From NCBI GenBank assembly GCA_041392805.1, contig JAWKLJ010000001.1, positions 1,054,001 to 1,118,000 of the forward strand: a stretch of 64,000 nt of DNA, in the 5' to 3' direction. The notes below the pieces were generated by a model. That model was not told where the DNA came from. It made no database searches and saw only the letters and a program-made list of their open reading frames with translations. The translations under genes and the position numbers were made by a program. The stretch's first letter is position 1. Each line of letters opens with the position of its first letter. The DNA is from Saprospiraceae bacterium (GTDB taxonomy: Bacteria > Bacteroidota > Bacteroidia > Chitinophagales > Saprospiraceae). Of this stretch, positions 42,744-52,144 are shown in pieces.

Positions 42744-44349
42744 ATTACAAAAGCCCTCAAAAGATGCCACCTCCCAGCCGTCAACATCATGGTGGCGATG
42801 GCTTGGTAATTTTTCCTTGGGTAAAACAGGTGCTGCCTTCGGCGACTTACTTTTTGGCATTGCCAAAAAAGTATGCAAACGTGTCCCGTACCGACAGGTC
42901 GGGAAAACGCTAGGTGAAATAAACTTGCTTGACAAGTTGAGTAATCAACTCAAGCTAAACGCATCAAACAGTATTTCGACCAGCCCCCCCGCCTGGTTAT
43001 ACGCTAGTGATAGTCAATCTTATATTGAGCTATCGAACCTAATAAATCCCCTTCAAAAGCCCTCAAAAGGTGCCACCTCCCAGCCGTCAACATCATGGTG
43101 GCGATGGCTTGGTAATTTTTCCTTGGGTAAAACAGGTGCTGCCTTCGGCGACTTACTTTTTGGCATTGCCCCAAAAAGTAAGCAAAAAACGCTAGGTGAA
43201 ATAAACTCGTCCCTCAAACAGTATTTCACCAGCCCCCCCGCTTGGTTATACGCTAGTGATAGTCAATCTTATATTGAGCCATCGAACCTAATAAATCCCT
43301 TTCAAAAGCCCTCAAAAGGTGCCACCTCCCAGCCGTCAACATCATGGTGGCGATGGCAGGACAAAACACTCTTTGAGGAACAAGCTTCGATTTCTGAGCA
43401 ACTTGAGCCAGTGGCACAAAGCGCGAAGGCAACGCCAAAAGTAAAGACCAAACAAAAACCTATAGTTAATAAGTGGAAAACAACACTAATCCAATCATTC
43501 CAACAACTTCTGGCCCCCATCAGCAACCCCAGTACCCAATTTCCAATTTCCGCCTTCCGCCTTCCACTTTACCTCTTCGCCCTGGCATTGACGACCGCCT
43601 CCTGCGTCTCCCACGCCGAACTCGTGAGCTTCAACGCAGAAGGCTTCCCACAAAGCAACACGGAAGACATCCTCAATGCCATGGAACTGAAGATCCAACC
43701 GGAGGATTTGCTGCGGATCACCGTACATAGCGCCAACCCCATAGCAGCACAGCCCTATAACCTGGAGAATATACAACAAAGTAACCAGGCGACTGCCTTT
43801 CAAACCCAAGCTAGCCAAGGCAATACCCTCGAACTCTTCATGGGTTACTTCGTGGACCAAACAGGGGCCATCGACTTCCCAGGACTCGGTAGGATACAAG
43901 TCGGCGGCATGACCTTAGATCAGGCTAAATTTGAAATATACAAGCTCCTGCAACCCTTTTTGAACGATGCAGTCGTCAATATCCGTTTTTTAAACTTTAA
44001 AGTGACGGTGACAGGAGAAGTGAATGCCCCTGGGGCTATAAAACTCACCAATAAACGGGTAACTTTGCTGGAAGCAATTGCACAGGCGGGTGACCTATCC
44101 CCCTATGCGAGTAGAACCAATGTCTTAATCATGAGAGAACAGGAAGGAAAAAGAACCTATACCAGAATCAACTTGCAATCACCGGATATCTTTTCTTCTC
44201 CTTACTTCTATCTACAACAGAATGACTTCATTTATGTGGAGCCATTGAGAGCCCGAACGGCCACAGTAGCAGACCCTGCACAACGGATTATTTCTTATTC
44301 CACGGCTGCCCTTTCCTTAATTTCTATTATTATTGCCTTGACCAGGTAA
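42730..44349 (+). CDS. Wza-like polysaccharide export lipoprotein with repeat-derived N-terminal extension
   Basis: The C-terminal two thirds (from about 43580) are a Wza-type export protein: signal segment FRLPLYLFALALTTASC with lipobox, a poly_export domain (LKIQPEDLLRITVHSANP) and SLBB-like parts (GEVNAPGAIKLTNKRVTLLEAIAQAG), with a C-terminal membrane helix (STAALSLISIIIALTR). It forms the outer membrane part of the exporter. Upstream, about 290 residues come from three in-frame copies of a repeat (TSQPSTSWWRWLGNFSLGKT). No ATG lies between them and the signal; translation may begin at 42730 or at a GTG near 43411, so the start is unsure. Confidence 0.8.
   Translation: MRVYKLQKPSKDATSQPSTSWWRWLGNFSLGKTGAAFGDLLFGIAKKVCKRVPYRQVGKTLGEINLLDKLSNQLKLNASNSISTSPPAWLYASDSQSYIELSNLINPLQKPSKGATSQPSTSWWRWLGNFSLGKTGAAFGDLLFGIAPKSKQKTLGEINSSLKQYFTSPPAWLYASDSQSYIEPSNLINPFQKPSKGATSQPSTSWWRWQDKTLFEEQASISEQLEPVAQSAKATPKVKTKQKPIVNKWKTTLIQSFQQLLAPISNPSTQFPISAFRLPLYLFALALTTASCVSHAELVSFNAEGFPQSNTEDILNAMELKIQPEDLLRITVHSANPIAAQPYNLENIQQSNQATAFQTQASQGNTLELFMGYFVDQTGAIDFPGLGRIQVGGMTLDQAKFEIYKLLQPFLNDAVVNIRFLNFKVTVTGEVNAPGAIKLTNKRVTLLEAIAQAGDLSPYASRTNVLIMREQEGKRTYTRINLQSPDIFSSPYFYLQQNDFIYVEPLRARTATVADPAQRIISYSTAALSLISIIIALTR
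42748..43360 (+). repeat. Three in-frame copies of a 250-306 base repeat inside the Wza-like frame
   Basis: Copies begin CAAAAGCCCTCAAAAG at 42748, 43054 and 43303. The spacings are 306 and 249 bases, both multiples of three, so the frame stays open. The first copy carries an extra piece with CCGTACCGACAGGTCGGG. The third is truncated. Confidence 0.88.
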
Positions 44350-44377
44350 CATCCCTAATGAGAAAACACAACAAATC

Positions 44378-46732
44378 TTGGATCAATACCCCATAAATAA
44401 CGGTTCTTTTACCCCACCCTTCCAGCAGGAGGAAAGCAGTACCGATATCCGGCAACTTTTCTTCCTCTTCTTACGCAATTGGTATTGGCTGGCCTTAGGA
44501 CTTGCCATTGGATTATCCCTGGCCTGGCTCAATTTGCGTTACGCCACCACCATCTACCAAGTAAGAGGAACCATACTCATCAATGAAAAGGAACAACAAT
44601 CCTTTAGTGAGGAAATGATCATGGAAGATTTGGGCTTTTCCTCTAAGTCCAATGTGGAAAATGAACTGCAAATCCTCAAGTCTGCGAGTTTGATGGAGCG
44701 GGTAGTGGATTCTTTAGGTATCAACATTGTGTATATCCAAGAAGGGCGCGTAAAATCCTCTGAACAATATTTGAACAATGCCATTTATTTATCGGAGATC
44801 AGTCCCATCGAAAAAGCTTATGGCAGTACACTTAGAATAAAGACTGTAGGCGAAAATACTTTTGGCTTGATCAAAGGGGAATCGGACACCATGATGTTGC
44901 AATATGGGGTTCCCTTTCAGGAAGGAGGCATTACCTATACACTCGATAAGCGAGAGGGGCTACAAGAAACGCCCTATACCATTCGGATCATGGACCCTTC
45001 CAGTGTTGCCCGAAGTTATGCTGGTCAATTGCAATTACAAGCCATTGGCCGATCCAATGTGATTGCCATTAGCCTCAAGGATGCCGTACCACCAAAGGCC
45101 ATAGATATCATCAATAAACTCATTGAAGTATATAATATCAGCGCCATTGAGCAAAAAAATAGCTCCGGTGAGCAAACGCTGAAATTTATAGACGAACGAC
45201 TGTTATTCATCACAGAGGAACTCTACGATGTTGAAAAAGAGGTGGAGGGTTTTAAAAATAAAAATAAATTTCCCGTTGAGATTAGCGCACAAGCCACCCA
45301 GTATTTAGAAAGGGTCAATCAGTCGGATGAACAATTGATGGAACTGCAACTCCGGCAGGGCATTATCAAAGGTTTAAAGGATTTTATCGCCAATGATTCC
45401 AATCGTTATAAAACCCTACCCTTAGGTTCAGAAATTCTTTCGGGTTCCCTCTCTGATTTGGTGAGTCAATACAATAAACTTATTTTCGATCGAGAACAAT
45501 TATTGGAATCGGCTACGACTTCCAATCCTGCCGTCGCTACCTTTGAGGAACAACTTAACTACCTTCGGCGAACGATTCTGCAAAGTATTAATAGCATGCA
45601 GACGGAGCTGGCTGGCCGACAAAAACAAATCGAAGACCGACTAGCTCCAATTGAACGGCAAATCAGGTCCATTCCTTCCAACGAAAGGGAATTCTTGCAG
45701 ATCATGCGGCAGCAACAAATCAAGGAACAGCTTTTTCTTTACCTCTTGCAAAAAAGAGAAGAAACGGCCCTGTCTATTGTCGCACAAGTAGCCAATTCTC
45801 GAATTCTAGACCCCGCCATTAGTGGGGGGCCTGTGTCGCCACAAAGAAGGCAGACCTATATCATTGCCATCTTTTTAGGCTTAGCTATTCCCGGAGGCCT
45901 AATCTTCCTACTCGACTTTTTTGATAATAAAATTTACTCCAAACAGGATATTCAAAAATTGACCAAAGCGCCTTTCCTGGGCGTCATTGGCAAAGCCAAA
46001 AATGAAGAAGCCATTGTCATTAGCAAAAGCAGTCGATCGGCGGTGGCAGAGATGTTTCGCCTTTTGCGCACCAATCTGCAATTTATGGCCGCAGGCAAAA
46101 AAGGTCAAGTGGTGCTGGTTACGTCCAGCGTGAGTGGCGAAGGGAAGAGCTTTATTACCATTAACCTGGGCATCAGCCAGGCCCTCTCCAATAAACGAAC
46201 CATTTTGATTGGACTGGATTTGCGCAAACCTAAAATGAGCCAATACCTGACGGGAGAGAAGGCTGCTTTTGGTATGACCAATTATTTGGTGGGCAGCATG
46301 GAAATGGAGGAGGTGATTCAGTCACTTGCCGGATATCCTAATGTAGACTTCATCGGCGCGGGACCAATCCCACCGAATCCCGCCGAGCTGCTGATGAATA
46401 ATCGCTTAGAAGCTCTCATTACTGAACTCCGAAATCGGTATGACTTTATTATCATCGACACCGCTCCTTTAGGCCTGGTCACCGATGCCTTTTTGATAGA
46501 TCCCTATGTCGATCAAAGCATCATGGTGACTCGATTTGGGAAAACGACTGAAAACTTTATCCGGATGATTGAGGAAGTGTACCAACATAAAAAATTGGGT
46601 AACCTGGGGATTGTACTGAATGGGGTAAAAGGTTCTAAGGGGTATGGATATGGGTATGGATATGGGTATGGGTATGGGTATGGATATGGATATGGATATG
46701 GGTATTATAAGGAGGATAAAAAAGCAAACTAG
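44378..46732 (+). CDS. Wzc-like tyrosine autokinase/chain-length regulator
   Basis: A 784-residue inner-membrane protein. A Wzz domain with two membrane segments (about 27-47 and 488-510) surrounds a long coiled-coil periplasmic part. The cytoplasmic BY-kinase has Walker A (SSVSGEGKSF), A' (TILIGLDLRKP) and B (FIIIDTAPLG). The C-terminal tail is a run of about ten Gly-Tyr pairs, the expected autophosphorylation cluster, encoded by a microsatellite. The start is TTG at 44378, since no ATG precedes the Wzz domain in frame. It works with the Wza-like protein and is presumably controlled by the CpsB phosphatase upstream. Confidence 0.9.
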   Translation: MDQYPINNGSFTPPFQQEESSTDIRQLFFLFLRNWYWLALGLAIGLSLAWLNLRYATTIYQVRGTILINEKEQQSFSEEMIMEDLGFSSKSNVENELQILKSASLMERVVDSLGINIVYIQEGRVKSSEQYLNNAIYLSEISPIEKAYGSTLRIKTVGENTFGLIKGESDTMMLQYGVPFQEGGITYTLDKREGLQETPYTIRIMDPSSVARSYAGQLQLQAIGRSNVIAISLKDAVPPKAIDIINKLIEVYNISAIEQKNSSGEQTLKFIDERLLFITEELYDVEKEVEGFKNKNKFPVEISAQATQYLERVNQSDEQLMELQLRQGIIKGLKDFIANDSNRYKTLPLGSEILSGSLSDLVSQYNKLIFDREQLLESATTSNPAVATFEEQLNYLRRTILQSINSMQTELAGRQKQIEDRLAPIERQIRSIPSNEREFLQIMRQQQIKEQLFLYLLQKREETALSIVAQVANSRILDPAISGGPVSPQRRQTYIIAIFLGLAIPGGLIFLLDFFDNKIYSKQDIQKLTKAPFLGVIGKAKNEEAIVISKSSRSAVAEMFRLLRTNLQFMAAGKKGQVVLVTSSVSGEGKSFITINLGISQALSNKRTILIGLDLRKPKMSQYLTGEKAAFGMTNYLVGSMEMEEVIQSLAGYPNVDFIGAGPIPPNPAELLMNNRLEALITELRNRYDFIIIDTAPLGLVTDAFLIDPYVDQSIMVTRFGKTTENFIRMIEEVYQHKKLGNLGIVLNGVKGSKGYGYGYGYGYGYGYGYGYGYGYYKEDKKAN
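46638..46706 (+). repeat. GGTATGGATATG microsatellite coding for the Gly-Tyr tail
   Basis: About 70 bases of (GGNTAT)n. Units can be gained or lost in steps of six bases, which would add or remove Gly-Tyr pairs without frameshift. Confidence 0.85.
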
Positions 46733-46779
46733 CGATGTGTCTGATAGATCGTGAATTGCCAAATTATATTACAAAGAAT

Positions 46780-46815
46780 GAGGTGATGACGAAATTTCAC
46801 CTCCAAACATGCTCT
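46780..46815. repeat. Hairpin and family C palindrome end before the next gene
   Basis: GAGGTGA/TCACCTC hairpin (46780-46803), overlapping a single end of palindrome family C (ACCTCCAAACATGCTCTAAG). It ends 5 bases before the TTG start of the glycosyltransferase gene. Confidence 0.6.
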
Positions 46816-46820
46816 AAGCG

Positions 46821-47768
46821 TTGAACTCCCTTCATAGCCTACATATAACAATTGTTTCTCCAGTATACAGAGCTGAGGACATCATTGATAAATTAATCAG
46901 CGAAATAGAAAATAATTTAAACAACATTACTGAATCCTATGAAATAATATTAGTAGATGATGGAAGCCCAGACAATTCTTGGACAAAGATTAAGAATAAT
47001 TGTTCAATAAATAGAAAAGTCAAAGGGATCAAATTAAGTAGAAACTTTGGTCAACATTATGCTATAACGGCAGGCTTAGAAAATTCGAGTGGGGAGTGGG
47101 TGATTGTCATGGATTGTGACCTACAAGATAGGCCGGACCAGATTATCACATTATATAATGAATGTCAAAAAGGGTACGATATCGTTTTTGCCCGCAGGAA
47201 TTTAAGAATGGACAGTTTCACCAAAAAACTATCTTCTTCTTTATTTTATAAAGTATTTGGGTATTTAACCGATACTAAACAAGATCCTTCCATTGCAAAT
47301 TTTGGGATATACCATCGAAAGGTGATAAAAGCAATTCTAAGCATGAAAGATCACATTAGATATTTTCCTACTATGTCCCAATGGGTTGGATTTAGGAAAA
47401 CGTACGTAAATGTCAAGCACGGGGAAAGGGAGGCAGGTAATTCATCTTACTCATGGAAAAAACTATTCGAACTTGCTTTCAATAATATTATCGCCTTTTC
47501 AGATAAGCCATTAAGGCTTACCATTCAATTTGGCCTGGTGATTTCTGCAACTTCGGGTTTAATCGGTTTTTATTATTTCCTACGCTATTCATTAGGTTAT
47601 ATCATTGTTTCTGGATTTACCAGCATAATTATTTCTTTGTGGTTCATTGCTGGCGTTATCATTTTTATTCTTGGGATTATTGGCATTTATTTAGGAAAAG
47701 TATTTGAAAAAGTTAAAGATAGACCAAATTACATTATAGATCAGCAAATAAATAACGTTGAAAAATAA
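46821..47768 (+). CDS. Family 2 glycosyltransferase, DPM1/GtrB-like
   Basis: A 315-residue membrane glycosyltransferase. It has ITIVSPVYRAEDIIDKLI, the acidic ILVDDGSPDNSW and DCDLQDRPDQI motifs, and two C-terminal membrane helices (about 230-250 and 262-285). This pattern fits polyprenyl-phosphate sugar transferases such as GtrB. TTG 46821 is the start, because no ATG lies in frame before the first conserved motif. Its 3' end overlaps the formyltransferase by 11 bases. Confidence 0.88.
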   Translation: MNSLHSLHITIVSPVYRAEDIIDKLISEIENNLNNITESYEIILVDDGSPDNSWTKIKNNCSINRKVKGIKLSRNFGQHYAITAGLENSSGEWVIVMDCDLQDRPDQIITLYNECQKGYDIVFARRNLRMDSFTKKLSSSLFYKVFGYLTDTKQDPSIANFGIYHRKVIKAILSMKDHIRYFPTMSQWVGFRKTYVNVKHGEREAGNSSYSWKKLFELAFNNIIAFSDKPLRLTIQFGLVISATSGLIGFYYFLRYSLGYIIVSGFTSIIISLWFIAGVIIFILGIIGIYLGKVFEKVKDRPNYIIDQQINNVEK

Positions 47769-48642
47769 AGTTTCTTTATTCTTAATGACGTTTAAAGGGT
47801 TTATTGCCCTAAAGGAACTACTTGAGAATGGCTTTCATTTAACAATAGATTTTGTGGTCATTGGGCGAGATTCCAAAATTCAGAACGATTACCACAAAGA
47901 GATAATAAAGCTTTGCCAGAAAAATAACATCAAGTATTATCTACGTAGCGATAAGTATACTCTTTCTTCTAGTTATGCTATCGCTATCTCATGGAGATGG
48001 ATAATTACCTTAAGTAATACAAAACTTATTATACTTCATGATTCTCTATTACCAAAATACAGAGGCTTTGCCCCTCTAGTAAATTGTTTAATTAATAAAG
48101 AGGAATATGTTGGTGTTACGGCACTTTTCGCATCTGAAAATTACGATGAAGGTGATATCATTATACAAGAAAGATTAAAGATTCAGTATCCAATAAAAAT
48201 CAAAACAGCTATTGAGTTAATTAGTAATTTGTATTCAGAAATAGTTCATAAATTGTTTAATCTTATTTCTAGTAATGAACCTATAATAAGTCAAAAACAA
48301 ACTGAAGAGGAAGCCACATACAGTCTTTGGCGAGATGAGCATGATTACTTTATCGATTGGAGTTGGGATGCAAAAAAAATCAGGCGATTCGTTGATGCAG
48401 TCGGAGAACCATATGATGGAGCCAAAAGTAGAATTGAAACAGAGATCGTTCGGATAAAACAAGTTGAGGAATGTCGTGATTTAAAAATTGAAAATAGAGA
48501 TAATGGAAAGATTATCCTCCTGAGAGATGAAAAGCCTATTGTAGTTTGTGGCACCGGCTTGATTAAAATTATCCACGCTGATTTCCTGAAAAATGATAAA
48601 AGTATTTTCCCATTGGAAAAGTTCAGATTGAGATTCTTATGA
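47758..48642 (+). CDS. Sugar N-formyltransferase-like protein
   Basis: A 294-residue formyltransferase of the Fmt/ArnA fold. The motif H94-DSLLPKYRG is present with D130 (NYDEGD), but the Asn two residues before the His in Fmt/ArnA (N-x-H) is Ile92 here. The C-terminal part has WRDEHDYFIDWSWDAKKIRRFVDAVGEPY, typical of sugar formyltransferases. It probably formylates a 4-amino-sugar nucleotide made by the WecE-like enzyme encoded next (overlap 4 bases). TTG start at 47758; ATG 47785 would cut the first strand. Confidence 0.82.
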   Translation: MKNKVSLFLMTFKGFIALKELLENGFHLTIDFVVIGRDSKIQNDYHKEIIKLCQKNNIKYYLRSDKYTLSSSYAIAISWRWIITLSNTKLIILHDSLLPKYRGFAPLVNCLINKEEYVGVTALFASENYDEGDIIIQERLKIQYPIKIKTAIELISNLYSEIVHKLFNLISSNEPIISQKQTEEEATYSLWRDEHDYFIDWSWDAKKIRRFVDAVGEPYDGAKSRIETEIVRIKQVEECRDLKIENRDNGKIILLRDEKPIVVCGTGLIKIIHADFLKNDKSIFPLEKFRLRFL

Positions 48643-49766
48643 AGATTCCATTCAACAAACCTTATCTTACCGGAAAAGAAGCACACTATCTGTATCAAGC
48701 CGTACTATCAGGCAAGATTTCAGGAAATGGCCTTTTCACCGAAAAGTGTCATGGTTTTTTCCAAGAAAAATATGGTTTTAAGAAATGCCTACTGACCACT
48801 TCTTGCACGGATGCTTTAGAAATGGCGGCAATTTTGCTAAATATAACGGAAGGAGATGAAGTTATTGCACCTTCTTACACCTTTGTATCTACGACAAATG
48901 CCTTTGTACTTAGGGGGGCAAAAATTGTTTTTGCAGATAGCACAGTATCTAACCCGAATATCGACCCTTCTTCATTAGAAGCATTAATTACACCAAAAAC
49001 CAAGGCGATAGTTGTCGTTCATTATGCAGGAATTGCTTGTGACATGGGTAAAATCATGAAAATAGCCCAGCGTCACCATTTGTTCGTTGTCGAGGATGCA
49101 GCGCAGGCAATTGATAGCTATTACAAAGAAAGGCCGCTAGGCAGCATTGGCCATTTAGCCGCCTTTTCTTTCCATGAGACCAAAAATATCATAAGTGGTG
49201 AGGGAGGTATGCTGGTGATAAATGACCAACAGTTTGCCGATCGAGCTGAAATTATTTGGGAAAAGGGAACCAATCGTTCTGCATTTTTTAGAGGGGAGGT
49301 AGACAAATATGGATGGGTAGATATCGGGTCTTCTTTTTTGCCATCTGAGATTATCGCAGCATTCTTGTATGCTCAGTTAGAAAACCTTACTGATATTCAA
49401 ACTAAGAGGAAGGAGATATGGAATCTGTATTATGATAACTTGAAAGTACTGGAAGAAAAAGGAGCAATAAAACTTCCCTTTATTCCAAGCTTTGCCACCA
49501 ACAATGCACACATGTTCTATTTGGTTTGCAACTCTCTGGCGGATAGAACAGCTTTGATAAACTATTTGCGCTCAAAAGAAATTCATGCTGTATTCCATTA
49601 CCTCTCTTTGCATAAAAGTCCGTTTTACGCATCAAAACATGATGGTAGGGAACTTCTAAATTGTGATAATTTTTCTGAATGTTTGGTTAGATTACCCTTT
49701 TACTATGAACTTTCAAAAACGGAACAATACTCCATTATTGATGAAACAATAGAATTCTTTGCCTAG
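48639..49766 (+). CDS. dTDP-4-amino-4,6-dideoxygalactose transaminase, WecE/RffA-like
   Basis: A 375-residue PLP aminotransferase with close similarity to E. coli WecE along its length: PFNKPYLTGKEAHYL, LSGKISGNGLFTEKC, GDEVIAPSYTFVSTTNAFVL, VHYAGIACDMGKIM, the aldimine Lys in FSFHETKNIISGEGG and EKGTNRSAFFRGEVDKY. It should amine dTDP-4-keto-6-deoxyglucose at C4. The start overlaps the formyltransferase end by 4 bases, so the two probably act in sequence on a 4-formamido sugar. Confidence 0.93.
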   Translation: MKIPFNKPYLTGKEAHYLYQAVLSGKISGNGLFTEKCHGFFQEKYGFKKCLLTTSCTDALEMAAILLNITEGDEVIAPSYTFVSTTNAFVLRGAKIVFADSTVSNPNIDPSSLEALITPKTKAIVVVHYAGIACDMGKIMKIAQRHHLFVVEDAAQAIDSYYKERPLGSIGHLAAFSFHETKNIISGEGGMLVINDQQFADRAEIIWEKGTNRSAFFRGEVDKYGWVDIGSSFLPSEIIAAFLYAQLENLTDIQTKRKEIWNLYYDNLKVLEEKGAIKLPFIPSFATNNAHMFYLVCNSLADRTALINYLRSKEIHAVFHYLSLHKSPFYASKHDGRELLNCDNFSECLVRLPFYYELSKTEQYSIIDETIEFFA

Positions 49767-49899
49767 CAGTATGCCATACGGAGCTTTTTTAGTTACAATT
49801 GATTTAATTCATCTACTTAATCTGTATATTTCCAATTATCTCTTGATAAGTTTTATTCCCCTTAAAATAATTCATTTCATATAGAACTTTATTTTTTCA

Positions 49900-51924
49900 A
49901 TGTCAAACTTTATTGGATATAGCACTTCTTTTTTGAAAACCAAAATGTCAACATTTAAAGGTGCTGATTTTCTAATCATTCTTGCTATCATTTTAGGGTC
50001 CTCCAAATTTGTATTATATATTGCCCCACTTCAGTTTGTTGAGCTAATTCTTACCCTATTAGGCTTTTATTTCGTTGGAAATCTTTTTATTAAAGGTTCC
50101 GAAGTAGTAAAAAACATGCCCCCACTGATTGTCTCTGCATTAAACATCATCCTTGGGGGCTTTTTTTACACCTTTATACTTGTATTTTCCCATTCCCTTT
50201 ATATTAAATATGTTTTATATTTATTAGGACTATTAAATTTTATTGGGCCAAAAGATTGGAAAATTGACAAATTAGGATTAACCGCCATTTCACCATTCCT
50301 GCTTTTCCTTTTCAGTAGTAAAATGCAAATCTTAGCATCAAGGGATTCTTTTATTAATGTTGGTGGTGATTTTTATTATTATACCGCAATCGTCCAATCT
50401 ATAGCAAGCAATTGGAATATAATGGATGCTATTTTCCATACTGATATTCCAATCAATTATCAATCGCTTACTTTTTTCTTCCCTGCTGCATTTACTTATA
50501 ACCTAGGAATTCAAGCACATCATTCGCTTTGGGCAGTTGCCATGCCATTATTCGCCGTTTTTTCTTTTGGCACCATTTCAAGTGCCTTATTCTTCTTATT
50601 AAAAAAACAAAATTTTATTGCTCCTAACAAAGAATATAAAATACAATTATTTATATCTTTTTCCCTCATTTTACTTGCTCCTTTAAACCCACTTTATTTA
50701 TTAAAATTAGACTATAAAAATTTTATTTTCTTAGGTGAGGGTTATCTTTTACCTTTAGGTAGTCCAGGGTTTGCATTGAGTCTCTGGTTATTTGGTGTTT
50801 GCATATTTTTTATTTTTATTAGCCAACCCAAATGGTATGACAAATTTCTCTTTTCCGTTTTCTGTGCAAGTATCATCGCCATGAAATTAGCTTTTTTCAT
50901 TCCTATGTTTATATTCATGTCTTTTTATTTAGGATTCCCATTTCTAAAAGGTAGGCTAAAGGCAATTAGAAACCTAATCCCATTAATCATTTCTCTGATT
51001 ATCGCAGTAGTATTATATGTAGTATTCTTTGGTCAAAGTGATGGCTTACAAATAATGAAATTTACAACTAAAGGGTATTATTACAATTTTTTAAAGGAAA
51101 AAGCCTTACAATATGGGTTTCAATGGAGTCCATCCGTATTTTTAGGAATATTGTCTTATATGATATTAATCTGGATGGGGTTAAAATCTTTTTTAATTTT
51201 TGTATACTTTAAAAACAGATCCGTTTTCGACGAAAAATTCAGATTGATCTTTTTATCCTTGATTTTTACAGTTTTCTTGTCAGCATTACCCTCATTTTTT
51301 ATAAGCGTTTTTTTGGTCGATGGAAAAGGCGTTTTTTTACAAGATCTTTCCTTTGATATGGGTCAATTTCTCCGATCAGGGTGGTTCATTGCCAATACCT
51401 TTTCAATCCTTTTGTTGGTTATTTTGTTTTTTGGTAGTACTTCGAATCTTATTGACAAATCGTTAAAAATATTTATCTCGGTATGGTTTCTGTTAGTGGG
51501 AATATCCTTTTTTGTTCAGCTGATTGATCCCATTAATCCAAAGGAAAATAGCTGGTATCAGGAAGTCGTTTCAGACTATAAAGAAGTCAATCCATATAAA
51601 ATGGCGATGAAATCGAATGGAAATTATTCGGGACAGATGCTTGTAGCAAAAGGGGTCTATCCTTGGTGGGTCTGCACCAAACGGGCAGATAATAGCGGCT
51701 ATGTAATGACGAATAAGGTTAACTATAGAAATGAAATTCTTTATGCATTGATTGACTCTACCACAAGTATAGACAGCACCCAATTGCTTCTTAATAAAAT
51801 GAAACAAGAAGGAGTTGATTACTTAGTATCAACTCCAGATTATGATGAGAGACTAAAATCCTTAGTGCAAAATAAGCTATTGATTAAATCTGATAGATCA
51901 AATTGGTTTTACAAAATTCCTTAA
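49900..51924 (+). CDS. Large multi-pass membrane protein of unknown function
   Basis: A 674-residue protein with about a dozen membrane helices in the first 530 residues and a soluble C-terminal part of about 130 residues (VVSDYKEVNPYKMAMKSNG, GVDYLVSTPDYDERLKSL). The layout resembles glycosyltransferase-39-like or polymerase-like proteins of O-antigen loci, but I cannot assign it. The two soluble ends and the Wzm/Wzt exporter downstream are compatible with a role in polysaccharide synthesis or modification. It has a 133-base leader, longer than other gaps here. Confidence 0.7.
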   Translation: MSNFIGYSTSFLKTKMSTFKGADFLIILAIILGSSKFVLYIAPLQFVELILTLLGFYFVGNLFIKGSEVVKNMPPLIVSALNIILGGFFYTFILVFSHSLYIKYVLYLLGLLNFIGPKDWKIDKLGLTAISPFLLFLFSSKMQILASRDSFINVGGDFYYYTAIVQSIASNWNIMDAIFHTDIPINYQSLTFFFPAAFTYNLGIQAHHSLWAVAMPLFAVFSFGTISSALFFLLKKQNFIAPNKEYKIQLFISFSLILLAPLNPLYLLKLDYKNFIFLGEGYLLPLGSPGFALSLWLFGVCIFFIFISQPKWYDKFLFSVFCASIIAMKLAFFIPMFIFMSFYLGFPFLKGRLKAIRNLIPLIISLIIAVVLYVVFFGQSDGLQIMKFTTKGYYYNFLKEKALQYGFQWSPSVFLGILSYMILIWMGLKSFLIFVYFKNRSVFDEKFRLIFLSLIFTVFLSALPSFFISVFLVDGKGVFLQDLSFDMGQFLRSGWFIANTFSILLLVILFFGSTSNLIDKSLKIFISVWFLLVGISFFVQLIDPINPKENSWYQEVVSDYKEVNPYKMAMKSNGNYSGQMLVAKGVYPWWVCTKRADNSGYVMTNKVNYRNEILYALIDSTTSIDSTQLLLNKMKQEGVDYLVSTPDYDERLKSLVQNKLLIKSDRSNWFYKIP

Positions 51925-52144
51925 AGTTGTCCCTAAGCCTCAATACATTTTTTCAAGAACTTAGCTTGCTTTTCTATATTCACTTTGATCAATCGGGTAA
52001 AGTAGTCCCATAGATAGTAGTGAGTTCCATTGGCCGATTTTTTTATTGCATGATTTTCACTTATTAAAAAATACCGAAATAATAACCCAGCTTATTAAAT
52101 TCAATTCGATTTTGGACGAAAGCAAACAATTGAAACCTTTTCCC

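Noticed and set aside
46469..46762. 97-codon minus-strand frame rich in Ile, Ser and Pro
   Set aside because: It is the antisense of the Gly-Tyr microsatellite of the Wzc-like gene.
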